A stretch of DNA of 64,000 nucleotides from Lachnospiraceae bacterium. Its GTDB lineage: Bacteria > Bacillota > Clostridia > Lachnospirales > Lachnospiraceae. A program made the position numbers and the translations under genes. The stretch is from positions 1 to 64,000 of the forward strand of contig JAAVAC010000017.1 in assembly GCA_014804265.1 (NCBI GenBank), given 5' to 3'. Below, piece by piece: positions 24,947 to 33,148 of the stretch (within the stretch, counting starts at the first letter, position 1; every line of letters begins with the position of its first letter). The notes under the pieces are model-generated. The model worked only from the letters and a program-made list of their open reading frames with translations, did not search any database and had not been told where the DNA came from.

Positions 24947-25546
24947 TTACACATTAAACCAAATACTTTTAACATTAATATAAGGTGGCGGAAAATCAAC
25001 TCCATTTTCATTTAAAATGTCTAAAGTCTTTTCCTTAACCTCTTCTGATGGAACATAAATACATTTAAAGAAATTAATAGGAATAACTTTTTCAGTTAAA
25101 CACTCTGCTATTTTTACATGCTTGGCATATTCATCTGTTCGATTTTTTTCCATCATCGTATTCCAATCTATTTTTTCAAAACCTTCCTCATACTCATATA
25201 ATACACATTCATCTAATGATAATGGATGTATTGGAAGTATTTTGAAATGATTCTTTTTTGCCAACTCTCTATCTAAACATAAGTATATCATATTATGACC
25301 CTGATATGTATGTTTTACTACAACATCAAAAGCTGAATACGGATGAAAATGAAAAGGAGTATATGAATCCAATCCCAATTCTGTTCTCTTTGAAATTATT
25401 TCGGCATTTGCGATATCGCCAAATTTAATTCTCTGTTCAAGTACTGCTTTGCGTGGTAATAAACCATTTTTTATAATTGATTCCAAATTATCTAACTTTG
25501 TCAAATGGTATAATATTTTTCCCGTTTTTGCTGTTTCTATTCCCAT
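24947..25546 (-). CDS. darT: DarT DNA thymidine ADP-ribosyltransferase toxin
   Basis: 199 aa. The PARP-like DarT (DUF4433) fold: N-terminal ILYHLTKLDNLESIIKNGLLPR for NAD binding, the FHFHPYSAFD strand, and the catalytic glutamate probably Glu148 in KHVKIAECLTEKVIP. DarT modifies thymidine in single-stranded DNA and stops replication, including phage replication. A CCTCCTC box (AGGAGG) precedes the ATG. Length is about normal for the family, and nothing suggests inactivation. The antitoxin DarG is encoded right after it. Confidence 0.9.
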   Translation of the reverse strand: MGIETAKTGKILYHLTKLDNLESIIKNGLLPRKAVLEQRIKFGDIANAEIISKRTELGLDSYTPFHFHPYSAFDVVVKHTYQGHNMIYLCLDRELAKKNHFKILPIHPLSLDECVLYEYEEGFEKIDWNTMMEKNRTDEYAKHVKIAECLTEKVIPINFFKCIYVPSEEVKEKTLDILNENGVDFPPPYINVKSIWFNV

Positions 25547-25582
25547 AATCTCCTCCTCTGATTAAATCATCTTAAAATACCT

Positions 25583-26398
25583 CTACAGCTTTGCTTCTCT
25601 TTTCACCCCAAAACTCAACGCACACATGCTGCAGGTCTCCATACATTCCCCACACTGGATACATTCCCTATCCCCCACCTTTTTCACATCCAGTTTGCAA
25701 AAGGAAACACAGGCATTGCAGCCATTGCACTTTTTTTCATCCACCTTTATCCCCACTATGGCCACCTTATGGAACAAGGAGTAAAATGCGCCAAGAGGAC
25801 AGATAAATCTGCAAAAGCTCCGAAAAAGAAACACTGCCGAAAGGATTACCACCGCCAGAACTGTTATTTTCCATGAAAACAGTCCCCCTGCCAATGCCCG
25901 TAACCTCTGATCCATCGTTACCAAAATCAAACCGCCCTCCAATGTACCTGCAGGGCAGATATATTTGCAAAATCCCGGTACGGTCCATATCAGGGGAATT
26001 CCTATAACAAATACTATCAAAATAATGTATTTTAAGCAGGAAAGCCTCCTGGTCCATTTACTCTTTTTTACTTTTTTGGAGGGAATCTTATAAAGCAGCT
26101 CCTGCAACAGCCCAAAGGGACATAAAAACCCGCAGATCACTCTTCCAAGCACTACGCCGAATAGTAACAGCATTCCCAATATATAATATGGAAATTTGTA
26201 TTTAGAGGAAAGCAATGCAGTCTGCAGACTGCCAAGAGGACAGGCGGCAACTGCTCCGGGGCAGGAATAGCAGTTCAGTCCCGGAACACAAACTCCTTTC
26301 ACATCGCCCTGATATATTTTCCCATTGGCAAATCCGGTGAAATTGCAATTATATAACAGAGCACAGATTACCTGAATCAGTTTTCGCTTTTTTATCAT
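25583..26398 (-). CDS. Membrane 4Fe-4S ferredoxin-type protein (NapH/CcoG-like)
   Basis: The start is set at the ATG at 26398, which overlaps the TGA of the small CXXC protein (ATGA); a GTG 15 bases upstream would lengthen it by 5 aa. The protein has about five membrane helices. Two conserved CGFLCPFG/CRFICPLG motifs and a CKYICPAG motif are typical of the NosR/NapH-like membrane ferredoxin family. A C-terminal two-cluster ferredoxin domain has CNGCNACVSFC and CIQCGECMETC. It probably passes electrons across or along the membrane. In Clostridia it commonly travels with a CD1871A-type CXXC peptide and a TlpA-like thioredoxin, as here, suggesting extracytoplasmic thiol reduction. Confidence 0.85.
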   Translation of the reverse strand: MIKKRKLIQVICALLYNCNFTGFANGKIYQGDVKGVCVPGLNCYSCPGAVAACPLGSLQTALLSSKYKFPYYILGMLLLFGVVLGRVICGFLCPFGLLQELLYKIPSKKVKKSKWTRRLSCLKYIILIVFVIGIPLIWTVPGFCKYICPAGTLEGGLILVTMDQRLRALAGGLFSWKITVLAVVILSAVFLFRSFCRFICPLGAFYSLFHKVAIVGIKVDEKKCNGCNACVSFCKLDVKKVGDRECIQCGECMETCSMCALSFGVKREAKL

Positions 26399-26532
26399 CC
26401 TATCCCAATGCACTCATAGCAGATTCGGATTGCCTTATTTTTCACATCCTGAAAGCCGTTCTGACTGATTCCCATAAAAATAAGCACAATTCCTGCAATA
26501 AGCAGTCCCTTTCTCATATATTGATACTTCAT
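26395..26532 (-). CDS. CD1871A-type CXXC small membrane protein
   Basis: A 45-aa protein that a length filter would miss. It begins MKYQYMRKGLLIAGIVLIFM, has one membrane helix, and ends RICYECIGIG with a CxxC pair. This matches the small CD1871A-family proteins that sit between TlpA-like thioredoxins and membrane ferredoxins in Clostridia. Its TGA overlaps the ferredoxin ATG. It probably relays electrons or thiols between the two neighbours. Confidence 0.78.
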   Translation of the reverse strand: MKYQYMRKGLLIAGIVLIFMGISQNGFQDVKNKAIRICYECIGIG

Positions 26533-26556
26533 AAAATGCTCCCTGCCTTCCCCTGG

Positions 26557-27138
26557 CTATTCCTCCAATGCTTTATCAATGGCGCTTTTATATTCCTTAT
26601 ATTGTGTGTCCGCATCCCGGGCGCCCAGGTAAACATTTTTTACCATTCCATCCTTGCCGATCACTAACGTATAGGGGATTCCATCCGTAGGATATTTCAT
26701 GCTGATGGCGCCCTCTGTGTCATAAGCAATAGGAAACGTATATCCCTTATCCCCAAGAAATTGATCTACAGATATTTTATCCTCCATACAGTTTACTGCA
26801 AGTATGGCTACTTCTTCTCCATATTCACCATAAAGCTTTTCAAATGCCGGCATTTCCTCAACACATGGACCACACCATGTTGCCCAGAAATTCAATAACA
26901 CAACCTTTCCATTCTGCTCAGAAAGTGTAAAACTATTTCCACTAACCATTTCAGCCGTAAAATCAGGAGCAGTATCACCTATCGCAATTTCCTGATAATT
27001 TTTTGTAGAATCCTCTTTTTCCTGATTGCTTTCTGCAGAATCTTCCTTTTGCTGATTGCTTCCACATCCGGTTAATGCCATTATGGCAATTATAAAAATG
27101 ATACCTGCTGCTTTTTTCATACTTTTCATTTTCTTCAT
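26557..27138 (-). CDS. TlpA-like thioredoxin lipoprotein
   Basis: 193 aa. The lipoprotein signal ends with lipobox LTGC, followed by a Ser/Glu/Lys linker. A thioredoxin fold of the AhpC/TSA-TlpA type follows, with the active site WATWCGPC and a cis-proline region GIPYTLVIG. It is anchored outside the membrane and would reduce or isomerise disulfides of surface proteins. The next genes, 24 and about 160 nt further along, are the CXXC peptide and the membrane ferredoxin, which could supply its electrons. Confidence 0.9.
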   Translation of the reverse strand: MKKMKSMKKAAGIIFIIAIMALTGCGSNQQKEDSAESNQEKEDSTKNYQEIAIGDTAPDFTAEMVSGNSFTLSEQNGKVVLLNFWATWCGPCVEEMPAFEKLYGEYGEEVAILAVNCMEDKISVDQFLGDKGYTFPIAYDTEGAISMKYPTDGIPYTLVIGKDGMVKNVYLGARDADTQYKEYKSAIDKALEE

Positions 27139-27553
27139 AACTTATCTTCCTTCCTACTGACTTTCCATTTGCCTAAGGTCTATTGTTCTATTATTTCAAA
27201 GTACTTTGCAGATATATATAGTATAATAGATAGTGATTTAGAAATTTTAGAAAAAGTGTAAAGAAATCATAACGTTTCTTTCATTTATTCCATTATTGAG
27301 TGAATGCTTTTGTATAGTGTAGCATGGGAAATCAGATGTTTACAAGTATTTTATTATTGCTGCAGTTTTCCTGTAAGTTTAAAATTTTCCAATTTTAAAC
27401 TTTACAGGATTTTCAGTTGTCTAATCATCAAAACATGCCATGTGTGAAATTATAGAACGTATTACCACAGAAGAAATAGACATAAAATGACGGTACAGCA
27501 TTGCCGTACCGCCACTTTTCTTTTTACTTCTAATCATTCTCTTCGGGCTATTA
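27139..27553. other. Intergenic region with hairpins
   Basis: A 415-nt gap. It contains a near-perfect A/T-rich hairpin at 27371-27409 (CCTGTAAGTTTAAAATT paired with AATTTTAAACTTTACAGG, one bulged base) and the GH13 gene terminator at 27488-27514. A TATACT box near 27215-27225 (minus) may serve the thioredoxin gene, but lacks a clear -35. No further gene is seen. Confidence 0.5.
27488..27514 (-). terminator. Terminator of the first GH13 gene
   Basis: A 12-bp stem, TGGCGGTACGGC-AAT-GCTGTACCGTCA on the minus strand, with one G-T pair, followed by TTTTATG. The same 27-nt hairpin occurs at 33092-33118 after the second GH13 gene. Confidence 0.85.
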
Positions 27554-30500
27554 TTATTTAATCTTAATCTTAACTTTAGCCTTTTTATTAGTACCATCCG
27601 TGGACATTACAGTAATGGTAACTGTCTTACCTTTTCCTGCTTTTTTTGCCTTTACCACACCCTTTTTGCTTACTGTTGCATATTTGGTGTTAGAGCTGGT
27701 CCACTTCAAAGTCTTGTTTACACTCTTTCCAGTAGTAGTTACTGTTGCCTTCAGCTTCAGCGTCTTTCCTGCCTTAACCGTCTTTGCAGGCGCTTTTATC
27801 TTCACGCTCTTAACTGCGTGTTTCATAATCTTAATCTTATAGGTAGCCTTTTTATTGCTGCCATCTTTTGCGGTTGCAGTAATGGTAACAGTCTTGCCGA
27901 TTCCCGCTTTTTTCAGTGTAACCTTACCTTTTGAATTTACAGTAGCATATTTCTTATTGCTGGTCTTCCATGTAACTGCTTTATTTGTAGCATTTGCAGG
28001 TGTCACCTTTGCAGTAAGCTGTATCTTCTTGCCTGCTGCGATTTTTTTGGAAATACCGCTTATGGAAATCTTACTAACCTTTACATCAGCAGGTTTTACA
28101 ACAGGTGGTTGTGTGGTGCCACTGCCGGATCCGGATGCGGTTACGGTTACCTTACAGGTTGCCGGGAAGAGACCATCATTTGTCTTTACAGTGATGGTGG
28201 CTGTTCCGGCTGCGATTGCGGTTACCTTTCCGTCCTTATCCACTGTAGCTATCTTTTTATCTGAGCTGTACCATTTTACACCCTTTGTTGTTGCATTTGC
28301 AGGTGCAACTGTAACATTGCCGCCTAAAGCTGCTGTTTCGCCGCTCTTTAATGCAAGGGCTGTCTTGGAAAGGGTTACTCCCGTTACCTTTACTGCCCGC
28401 TCTGCAGTTGTTACTTCATATGCTGGATCATATCCATACTTTAACTTTGCCGTGTCGATGTCACTTGCTTTTACCTTAGTTTTGTCTACCAGGATAACAC
28501 CCTTTAATGCAGGAACTTCAACAGTAATGCTTCCATCCGTTACTGAATAGTCTGTTCCGGTTACTAAATCCGTTAAGGTTGTTACATCCATATCCAGATC
28601 TGATACATTTACGGTAGATGATACAGCCGCTTCACCATTATTCATCATAACAAGAACTGCTGCATCCTCATCACGTCTTACATAAGAAAGAATTGTCTCT
28701 CCTTCTGTTTCCACCATTTCTATGGAACCGGTACGAAGTGCTGTATAGTTGCTCCTGATCTTTGCCAGTTTCGCATACCATTCTACAAGCTCTTGATCTC
28801 CCTGTCCCCAGATCATAGGACGACGGTCATCCGGATCATCTGCCCCAACCATTCCAAGCTCGTCGCCATAGTAGATTGTGGGTGCGCCCGCATAGGTAAA
28901 CTGCATAAATGCTATTAAATATTGTTTCTTCTTTGCAAGATCGGAAGTATTCTCATAAGTTGGGAATGCTTCGTTTATTTCTTTCTGGTTTCTGTCATCA
29001 TCAATGCCATCCAGATAGGATAAAATACGTGTGGTATCATGAGAGTCAACCAGGTTCATCATTGCATAGAATGCTTCCTCAGGATAACGCTCTCTCAATC
29101 TTTCCAAAACATCAACTGCTTCCTGTACTTTGCCGTCTCTTACAAATGTTACGGCTGCATTACGGAACATATAATTCATAACAGAATCATACATATCACC
29201 TAACAGATATTCGGATGCATCTGTCCAGATTTCACCGATAATTACATTATCACTATCCAATGCTTTTACGGACTTGCGGAAATGCTGCCATGTTTCATCA
29301 GAAACTTCATTTGCAACATCCAGTCTCCATCCGTCCATTCCCTTAGACAGCCAGTATTGTGTAACGCTGTCATCTGAAGCAGTACTGGTTTCGTTCTTAC
29401 CGATTACTTCTTTTGCCCAGGTTCCGGTCTGATATTCAGAGCCATTGGTTGCTTTGATGATCGGCATGGAGTCATAACCCCACCATCCGTCATAACCGTA
29501 AACGGGCTTGCCAGCACGTAAGCCACCTTCATCGCATACCTCTTCACCTTTATCATCCTTTAAGGCTGATGTAAATACGTCAAACCACTCTACATAGTCA
29601 TAATTGGTAATTCCATATTCCTCTGTAAAATATTTCTTTGCTGCTTTTTCGGCATCTTCCTGAGTTGCTTTCTTTTCTGCCATATAATCATAAACATATG
29701 CCCAGTAAGGATAAGCGCCGATTTTGTCTGTTCCTTCTTCTAAATACTCATAGTAACGGTCAAAATAAACGGAATCATCCGATACATGATTGAATACTCC
29801 ATCTAATACAACGTGCATTCCATTGTCTGCCGCTACTTCTACTAATTCTTCAAAATCCCCCAGCGTACCAAGAATCGGATCGATATTCATATAATCACTT
29901 GTATCGTACCTATGAGCTGAAATGGATTCAAATACCGGGTTTAAGTAAATAACGGTAATGCCTAATTCCTTTAAATAATCGATACGTTTTGTAATACCCT
30001 TTAAGTCCCCGCCGTAGATATCATTGCTAAAGTTTTCGTCTCCCTTATAAGCAAAGGTAGGATACGTATCAGGATGTAATTCCATCTGCTCCGGGTTTTT
30101 CGGTATGATATACCAGTCTGGCATGTATTCATACTGAACAGAGCCACGGGCATCTGATGTGATTGTGTCATTTGAAACATCCCCGTTATAGAAACGTTCC
30201 GGGAAAATCTGATAAATAACAGCATCCTTCATCCAGTCAGGTGTCTTATACCCTTTCTGATAAACAATCAAATCATAAGGTACTGCATTTAATAAATCTG
30301 TTGACATACCTATGCCGTAATTCTTTGCCTCATCATCAGAATAAATACTGATTGCCGAGCCGTTGGATACTGCAAAGAAATAATGGTATTCACCAATTTT
30401 GTCAAAGCTTGCCTTCATTGACCAGATTTTTTTGCCGTTTTCTTCTGTTTCGGGCTCTTCCACCCATATTGTCTTTTTATCTTTTCCTTTTACTACTAGT

Positions 30501-32872
30501 GCAACCTTTTCTGCATCGTCTCCGGTCTGAATCGAGAATTTTACTTCCGTTCCCACTTCAATGGCTCCGTAAGGATCTTTGTACACGGTATCTTTTGAAT
30601 CATAGAAGATATTCGTTGTTTCTACTTTTACATCAGATGCATCATTGTAATAGATTTCCGTTACAGGATCAAAATAGAAGGTCACTGCTTTGTCTGCATT
30701 TAGTGTAAACTCTGAAACGGGATAATCTTTTTCGCTATAAAGGTACTTAATATCTTTATATGTACCTGCACTCATATCTACTGTAACGCTGTAAACACCG
30801 TTTAGTAAATCGTCCGTCAGCTTTGTACCTTCCGGAATGCCTGTGCCTTCCAGTATGATATCCGCAAAGATATAATCGATACTATTCACTGTAAGATGGC
30901 TGATGTCATTGTAGGTAAAAGTTACATCTGAAAGCTCACTGACAGTGAGGTTCATATTGGCTCCATCTTTTTCACCTTGTGCACCATAATTTTCTGCCCA
31001 ACTTCCATCAATTGCAATTTTGTATTGATAATTACCTGCTGCCATATTCTTTACAGTAATCTCATAAATACCATTGCCCTTGTATGTCAGCTTTTCAGAT
31101 TCTTTTGCCGGATCCCATCCATTGGCGTTTACTGTGCCGGGAAGTGAAACATTTCTTCCTTCAAATGACGGCTTCACATAAGCAGACCATTGATTATCGT
31201 CGGAATCTGTTACAGTCTCTTGTGCACTATCATCTAATGTCTTTACTTCGTCAATTTTGTAATAATATGCAACGGTTGTTTCTTCATCACCAAAGTAAAG
31301 ATTGTTGGATGTGAAGGAACCGTCCTTATTTGCCTTTAATGTAACGGTTGTAGGATTGTTTACCTCTTTGCTTGTAGCATTATAAACACCGTATACAAGG
31401 TCTACAGAATTTATGCTGACAGAATCCCCGCTAACGGAATCATCGTCAGCAATAACCGGTGAGCATACAAATCTTAAGGTATCATTTGCATTTCGGATAA
31501 CCTCCTGTTTTGCGGCTCCTGTTGCAAGGCCAAGCATTTCGCCCAATTCACTCTTATCGTTAATGCTGTCATAAATCTTATCTTCTTCCGCATCAAATAA
31601 GAAAATCACAAAAGTATCATCATTTGCAACTTCTATTGCCTTGTTGTCAAAATTCGACCACGAACTATGGTTATAAACTGTTTTCCACTCATAGCTTCCT
31701 TTTGCATAAACTTCTGTTCTTATAAACCATTTATCGGAAATCTGAGTGAACTCCCATCCTTCCTCCGCCGCAGTCCAATCTTCATTGCCACCTCTTACTG
31801 TACCAATTAAGGATACTGTACTTGAGAATGGCACCAGCTCAATTGTTTTACCATCTCCGCCTGCTGCTATTTCAAAAGGTGCTGTACGGATAGAATCATA
31901 AACGTTTCCATTTGCTGTATCCGCATAAACAGTTAACTGGGAAGATCCTGACGGAATTGTCAGCGATATATTGCCATCATCACTGCCGTCGTCATTGCCC
32001 CAGGACATATCCCATTCATCATTAGCTGCTGTTTTATACTTAATTTTCACATCCTCGCTTAATTCCTCAAACAAGAACGTACCAGACCAGATGCCGCCCC
32101 CGACATATGTAAGCTCTGCATTCTCATCCGCTGGGTTCCAATCTGCTATAGGACGTGACTCTCCTTCTGAATCAACAAAACTCAACGCATCAAAACTTCC
32201 AGCTATAGCTAAGCTCTTTACCCATCCGGATTCTGTAGAGTTCGTAAATGTACCGGAAGCGAGACGGAAATAAATATCCTCTGTTCCCACTTCTACGGTT
32301 ACCCTGGCTGCCTCTTTTCCGTTAATAAGAAGAACTGCTTGCTTCTCTTCTGTAGCTTCGTCTCCTACTGCTACAACAGCTGGTTCAACATCTGCCGGTT
32401 CTTCAATCACATCCGGCTCTTCCGCCTCTTCATTTTCATCTTCTTCCGGCACTACCGCACTATTTGAAATACTGTCGTCGGATACGGATACGCTTTTTAA
32501 AGCGTTAAATCCATCACCAACAATTCCTTCCTCCGATTCCTCATTGGCTGCTGCCTGTTTCATGGAATCTTCCAGTCCTGATTGTAATACTTCTTGTTCT
32601 GAACTTAAAGTCTCTTGCTGCAAATCTTCTGCCTCAAACTCAAATTTGCATTCGTATACCCCCTGATTATAAAGCTTCATTGTCTGGGTATCATCTCCAA
32701 GCTTGACCTCTACTAAATCAGTCAGCATGGTCGTCAGATCTTCCGACGAGTCCGGCTCGGCTGCTTTCACTGTAGATATGCCCACTGAAGGCGGTATCAT
32801 GGTCAGAACCATTACAACAGCTAAGCAAAAAGCCGATAACCTGTTTGCCTGTTTCTTAATAGAATGTTTCAT
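27554..32872 (-). CDS. Secreted multidomain GH13 amylopullulanase-type starch enzyme
   Basis: 1772 aa with a signal peptide (MKHSIKKQANRLSAFCLAVV). An acidic linker comes first. Pullulanase-associated X25-like modules follow (for example VNANGWDPAKESEKLTYKGN ... DGSWAENYGAQGEKDG near residue 600), then a CBM34-like N-domain. The GH13 barrel starts near residue 877 (AVIYQIFPERF). All four GH13 regions are present: DGVFNH near 1024, GWRLDVANE near 1185 (nucleophile Asp), IIGEIW near 1212 (acid/base Glu) and VDSHDT near 1275. The C-terminal 310 residues are Big_2-type Ig repeats, the last 178 being Lys-rich and nearly identical to those of the neighbouring GH13 protein. No LPXTG motif is present; the basic repeats may bind the wall. 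Predicted role: extracellular cleavage of starch or pullulan, with oligomers taken up by the importer near 50 kb. Confidence 0.9.
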   Translation of the reverse strand: MKHSIKKQANRLSAFCLAVVMVLTMIPPSVGISTVKAAEPDSSEDLTTMLTDLVEVKLGDDTQTMKLYNQGVYECKFEFEAEDLQQETLSSEQEVLQSGLEDSMKQAAANEESEEGIVGDGFNALKSVSVSDDSISNSAVVPEEDENEEAEEPDVIEEPADVEPAVVAVGDEATEEKQAVLLINGKEAARVTVEVGTEDIYFRLASGTFTNSTESGWVKSLAIAGSFDALSFVDSEGESRPIADWNPADENAELTYVGGGIWSGTFLFEELSEDVKIKYKTAANDEWDMSWGNDDGSDDGNISLTIPSGSSQLTVYADTANGNVYDSIRTAPFEIAAGGDGKTIELVPFSSTVSLIGTVRGGNEDWTAAEEGWEFTQISDKWFIRTEVYAKGSYEWKTVYNHSSWSNFDNKAIEVANDDTFVIFLFDAEEDKIYDSINDKSELGEMLGLATGAAKQEVIRNANDTLRFVCSPVIADDDSVSGDSVSINSVDLVYGVYNATSKEVNNPTTVTLKANKDGSFTSNNLYFGDEETTVAYYYKIDEVKTLDDSAQETVTDSDDNQWSAYVKPSFEGRNVSLPGTVNANGWDPAKESEKLTYKGNGIYEITVKNMAAGNYQYKIAIDGSWAENYGAQGEKDGANMNLTVSELSDVTFTYNDISHLTVNSIDYIFADIILEGTGIPEGTKLTDDLLNGVYSVTVDMSAGTYKDIKYLYSEKDYPVSEFTLNADKAVTFYFDPVTEIYYNDASDVKVETTNIFYDSKDTVYKDPYGAIEVGTEVKFSIQTGDDAEKVALVVKGKDKKTIWVEEPETEENGKKIWSMKASFDKIGEYHYFFAVSNGSAISIYSDDEAKNYGIGMSTDLLNAVPYDLIVYQKGYKTPDWMKDAVIYQIFPERFYNGDVSNDTITSDARGSVQYEYMPDWYIIPKNPEQMELHPDTYPTFAYKGDENFSNDIYGGDLKGITKRIDYLKELGITVIYLNPVFESISAHRYDTSDYMNIDPILGTLGDFEELVEVAADNGMHVVLDGVFNHVSDDSVYFDRYYEYLEEGTDKIGAYPYWAYVYDYMAEKKATQEDAEKAAKKYFTEEYGITNYDYVEWFDVFTSALKDDKGEEVCDEGGLRAGKPVYGYDGWWGYDSMPIIKATNGSEYQTGTWAKEVIGKNETSTASDDSVTQYWLSKGMDGWRLDVANEVSDETWQHFRKSVKALDSDNVIIGEIWTDASEYLLGDMYDSVMNYMFRNAAVTFVRDGKVQEAVDVLERLRERYPEEAFYAMMNLVDSHDTTRILSYLDGIDDDRNQKEINEAFPTYENTSDLAKKKQYLIAFMQFTYAGAPTIYYGDELGMVGADDPDDRRPMIWGQGDQELVEWYAKLAKIRSNYTALRTGSIEMVETEGETILSYVRRDEDAAVLVMMNNGEAAVSSTVNVSDLDMDVTTLTDLVTGTDYSVTDGSITVEVPALKGVILVDKTKVKASDIDTAKLKYGYDPAYEVTTAERAVKVTGVTLSKTALALKSGETAALGGNVTVAPANATTKGVKWYSSDKKIATVDKDGKVTAIAAGTATITVKTNDGLFPATCKVTVTASGSGSGTTQPPVVKPADVKVSKISISGISKKIAAGKKIQLTAKVTPANATNKAVTWKTSNKKYATVNSKGKVTLKKAGIGKTVTITATAKDGSNKKATYKIKIMKHAVKSVKIKAPAKTVKAGKTLKLKATVTTTGKSVNKTLKWTSSNTKYATVSKKGVVKAKKAGKGKTVTITVMSTDGTNKKAKVKIKIK
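27560..28096 (-). repeat. Coding repeat A: Lys-rich Big_2 module (copy 1)
   Basis: About 535 bp encoding the last 178 residues (from KVSKISISGISKKI). It is nearly identical in DNA to 33158-33694 at a constant offset of 5598 bases. The upstream catalytic regions are unrelated in detail, which indicates module exchange or gene conversion. Confidence 0.85.
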
Positions 32873-32933
32873 TGTTTACCTCCCTATTTTTATTTTTCCC
32901 TACATGCGCCATTTCAACATATAAGACAACCTA

Positions 32934-32963
32934 AGTATATATAATTATGCATTCGATTTACAA
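32934..32963 (-). promoter_or_regulatory. Promoter of the first GH13 gene
   Basis: On the minus strand, TTGTAA (32963-32958), an 18-nt spacer and TATACT (32939-32934). The downstream leader (TATATGTTGAAATGG) is shared with the promoter at 37832-37861, so both genes are probably controlled together. Confidence 0.65.
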
Positions 32964-33091
32964 TATATTTTGTCAAAATAAAAAAAGTTTAGTAATTATG
33001 TATAAAAATTAAGAAGAAATTTGGCAATAATTTCTTAATCATCCGTTAACAGATCCAAAGAAACTCTTGTCTTGGAAAAATAAACATAAAA

Positions 33092-33118
33092 TGACGGTAC
33101 AGCATTGCCGTACCGCCA
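33092..33118 (-). terminator. Terminator of the second GH13 gene
   Basis: The same 27-nt hairpin as at 27488-27514, followed on the minus strand by TTTTATG. The identity extends past the stop codon, so the duplicated block includes the terminator. Confidence 0.85.
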
Positions 33119-33148
33119 TTTTTATTTTTAGTTACTGCTCTTCAGCTT

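Noticed and set aside
27600..28550. Long plus-strand frames opposite the GH13 C-terminus (also 33186-33728)
   Set aside because: They mirror the Lys/Thr/Val-rich Big_2 codons and appear in both copies only because the DNA is repeated. They have no ribosome sites.
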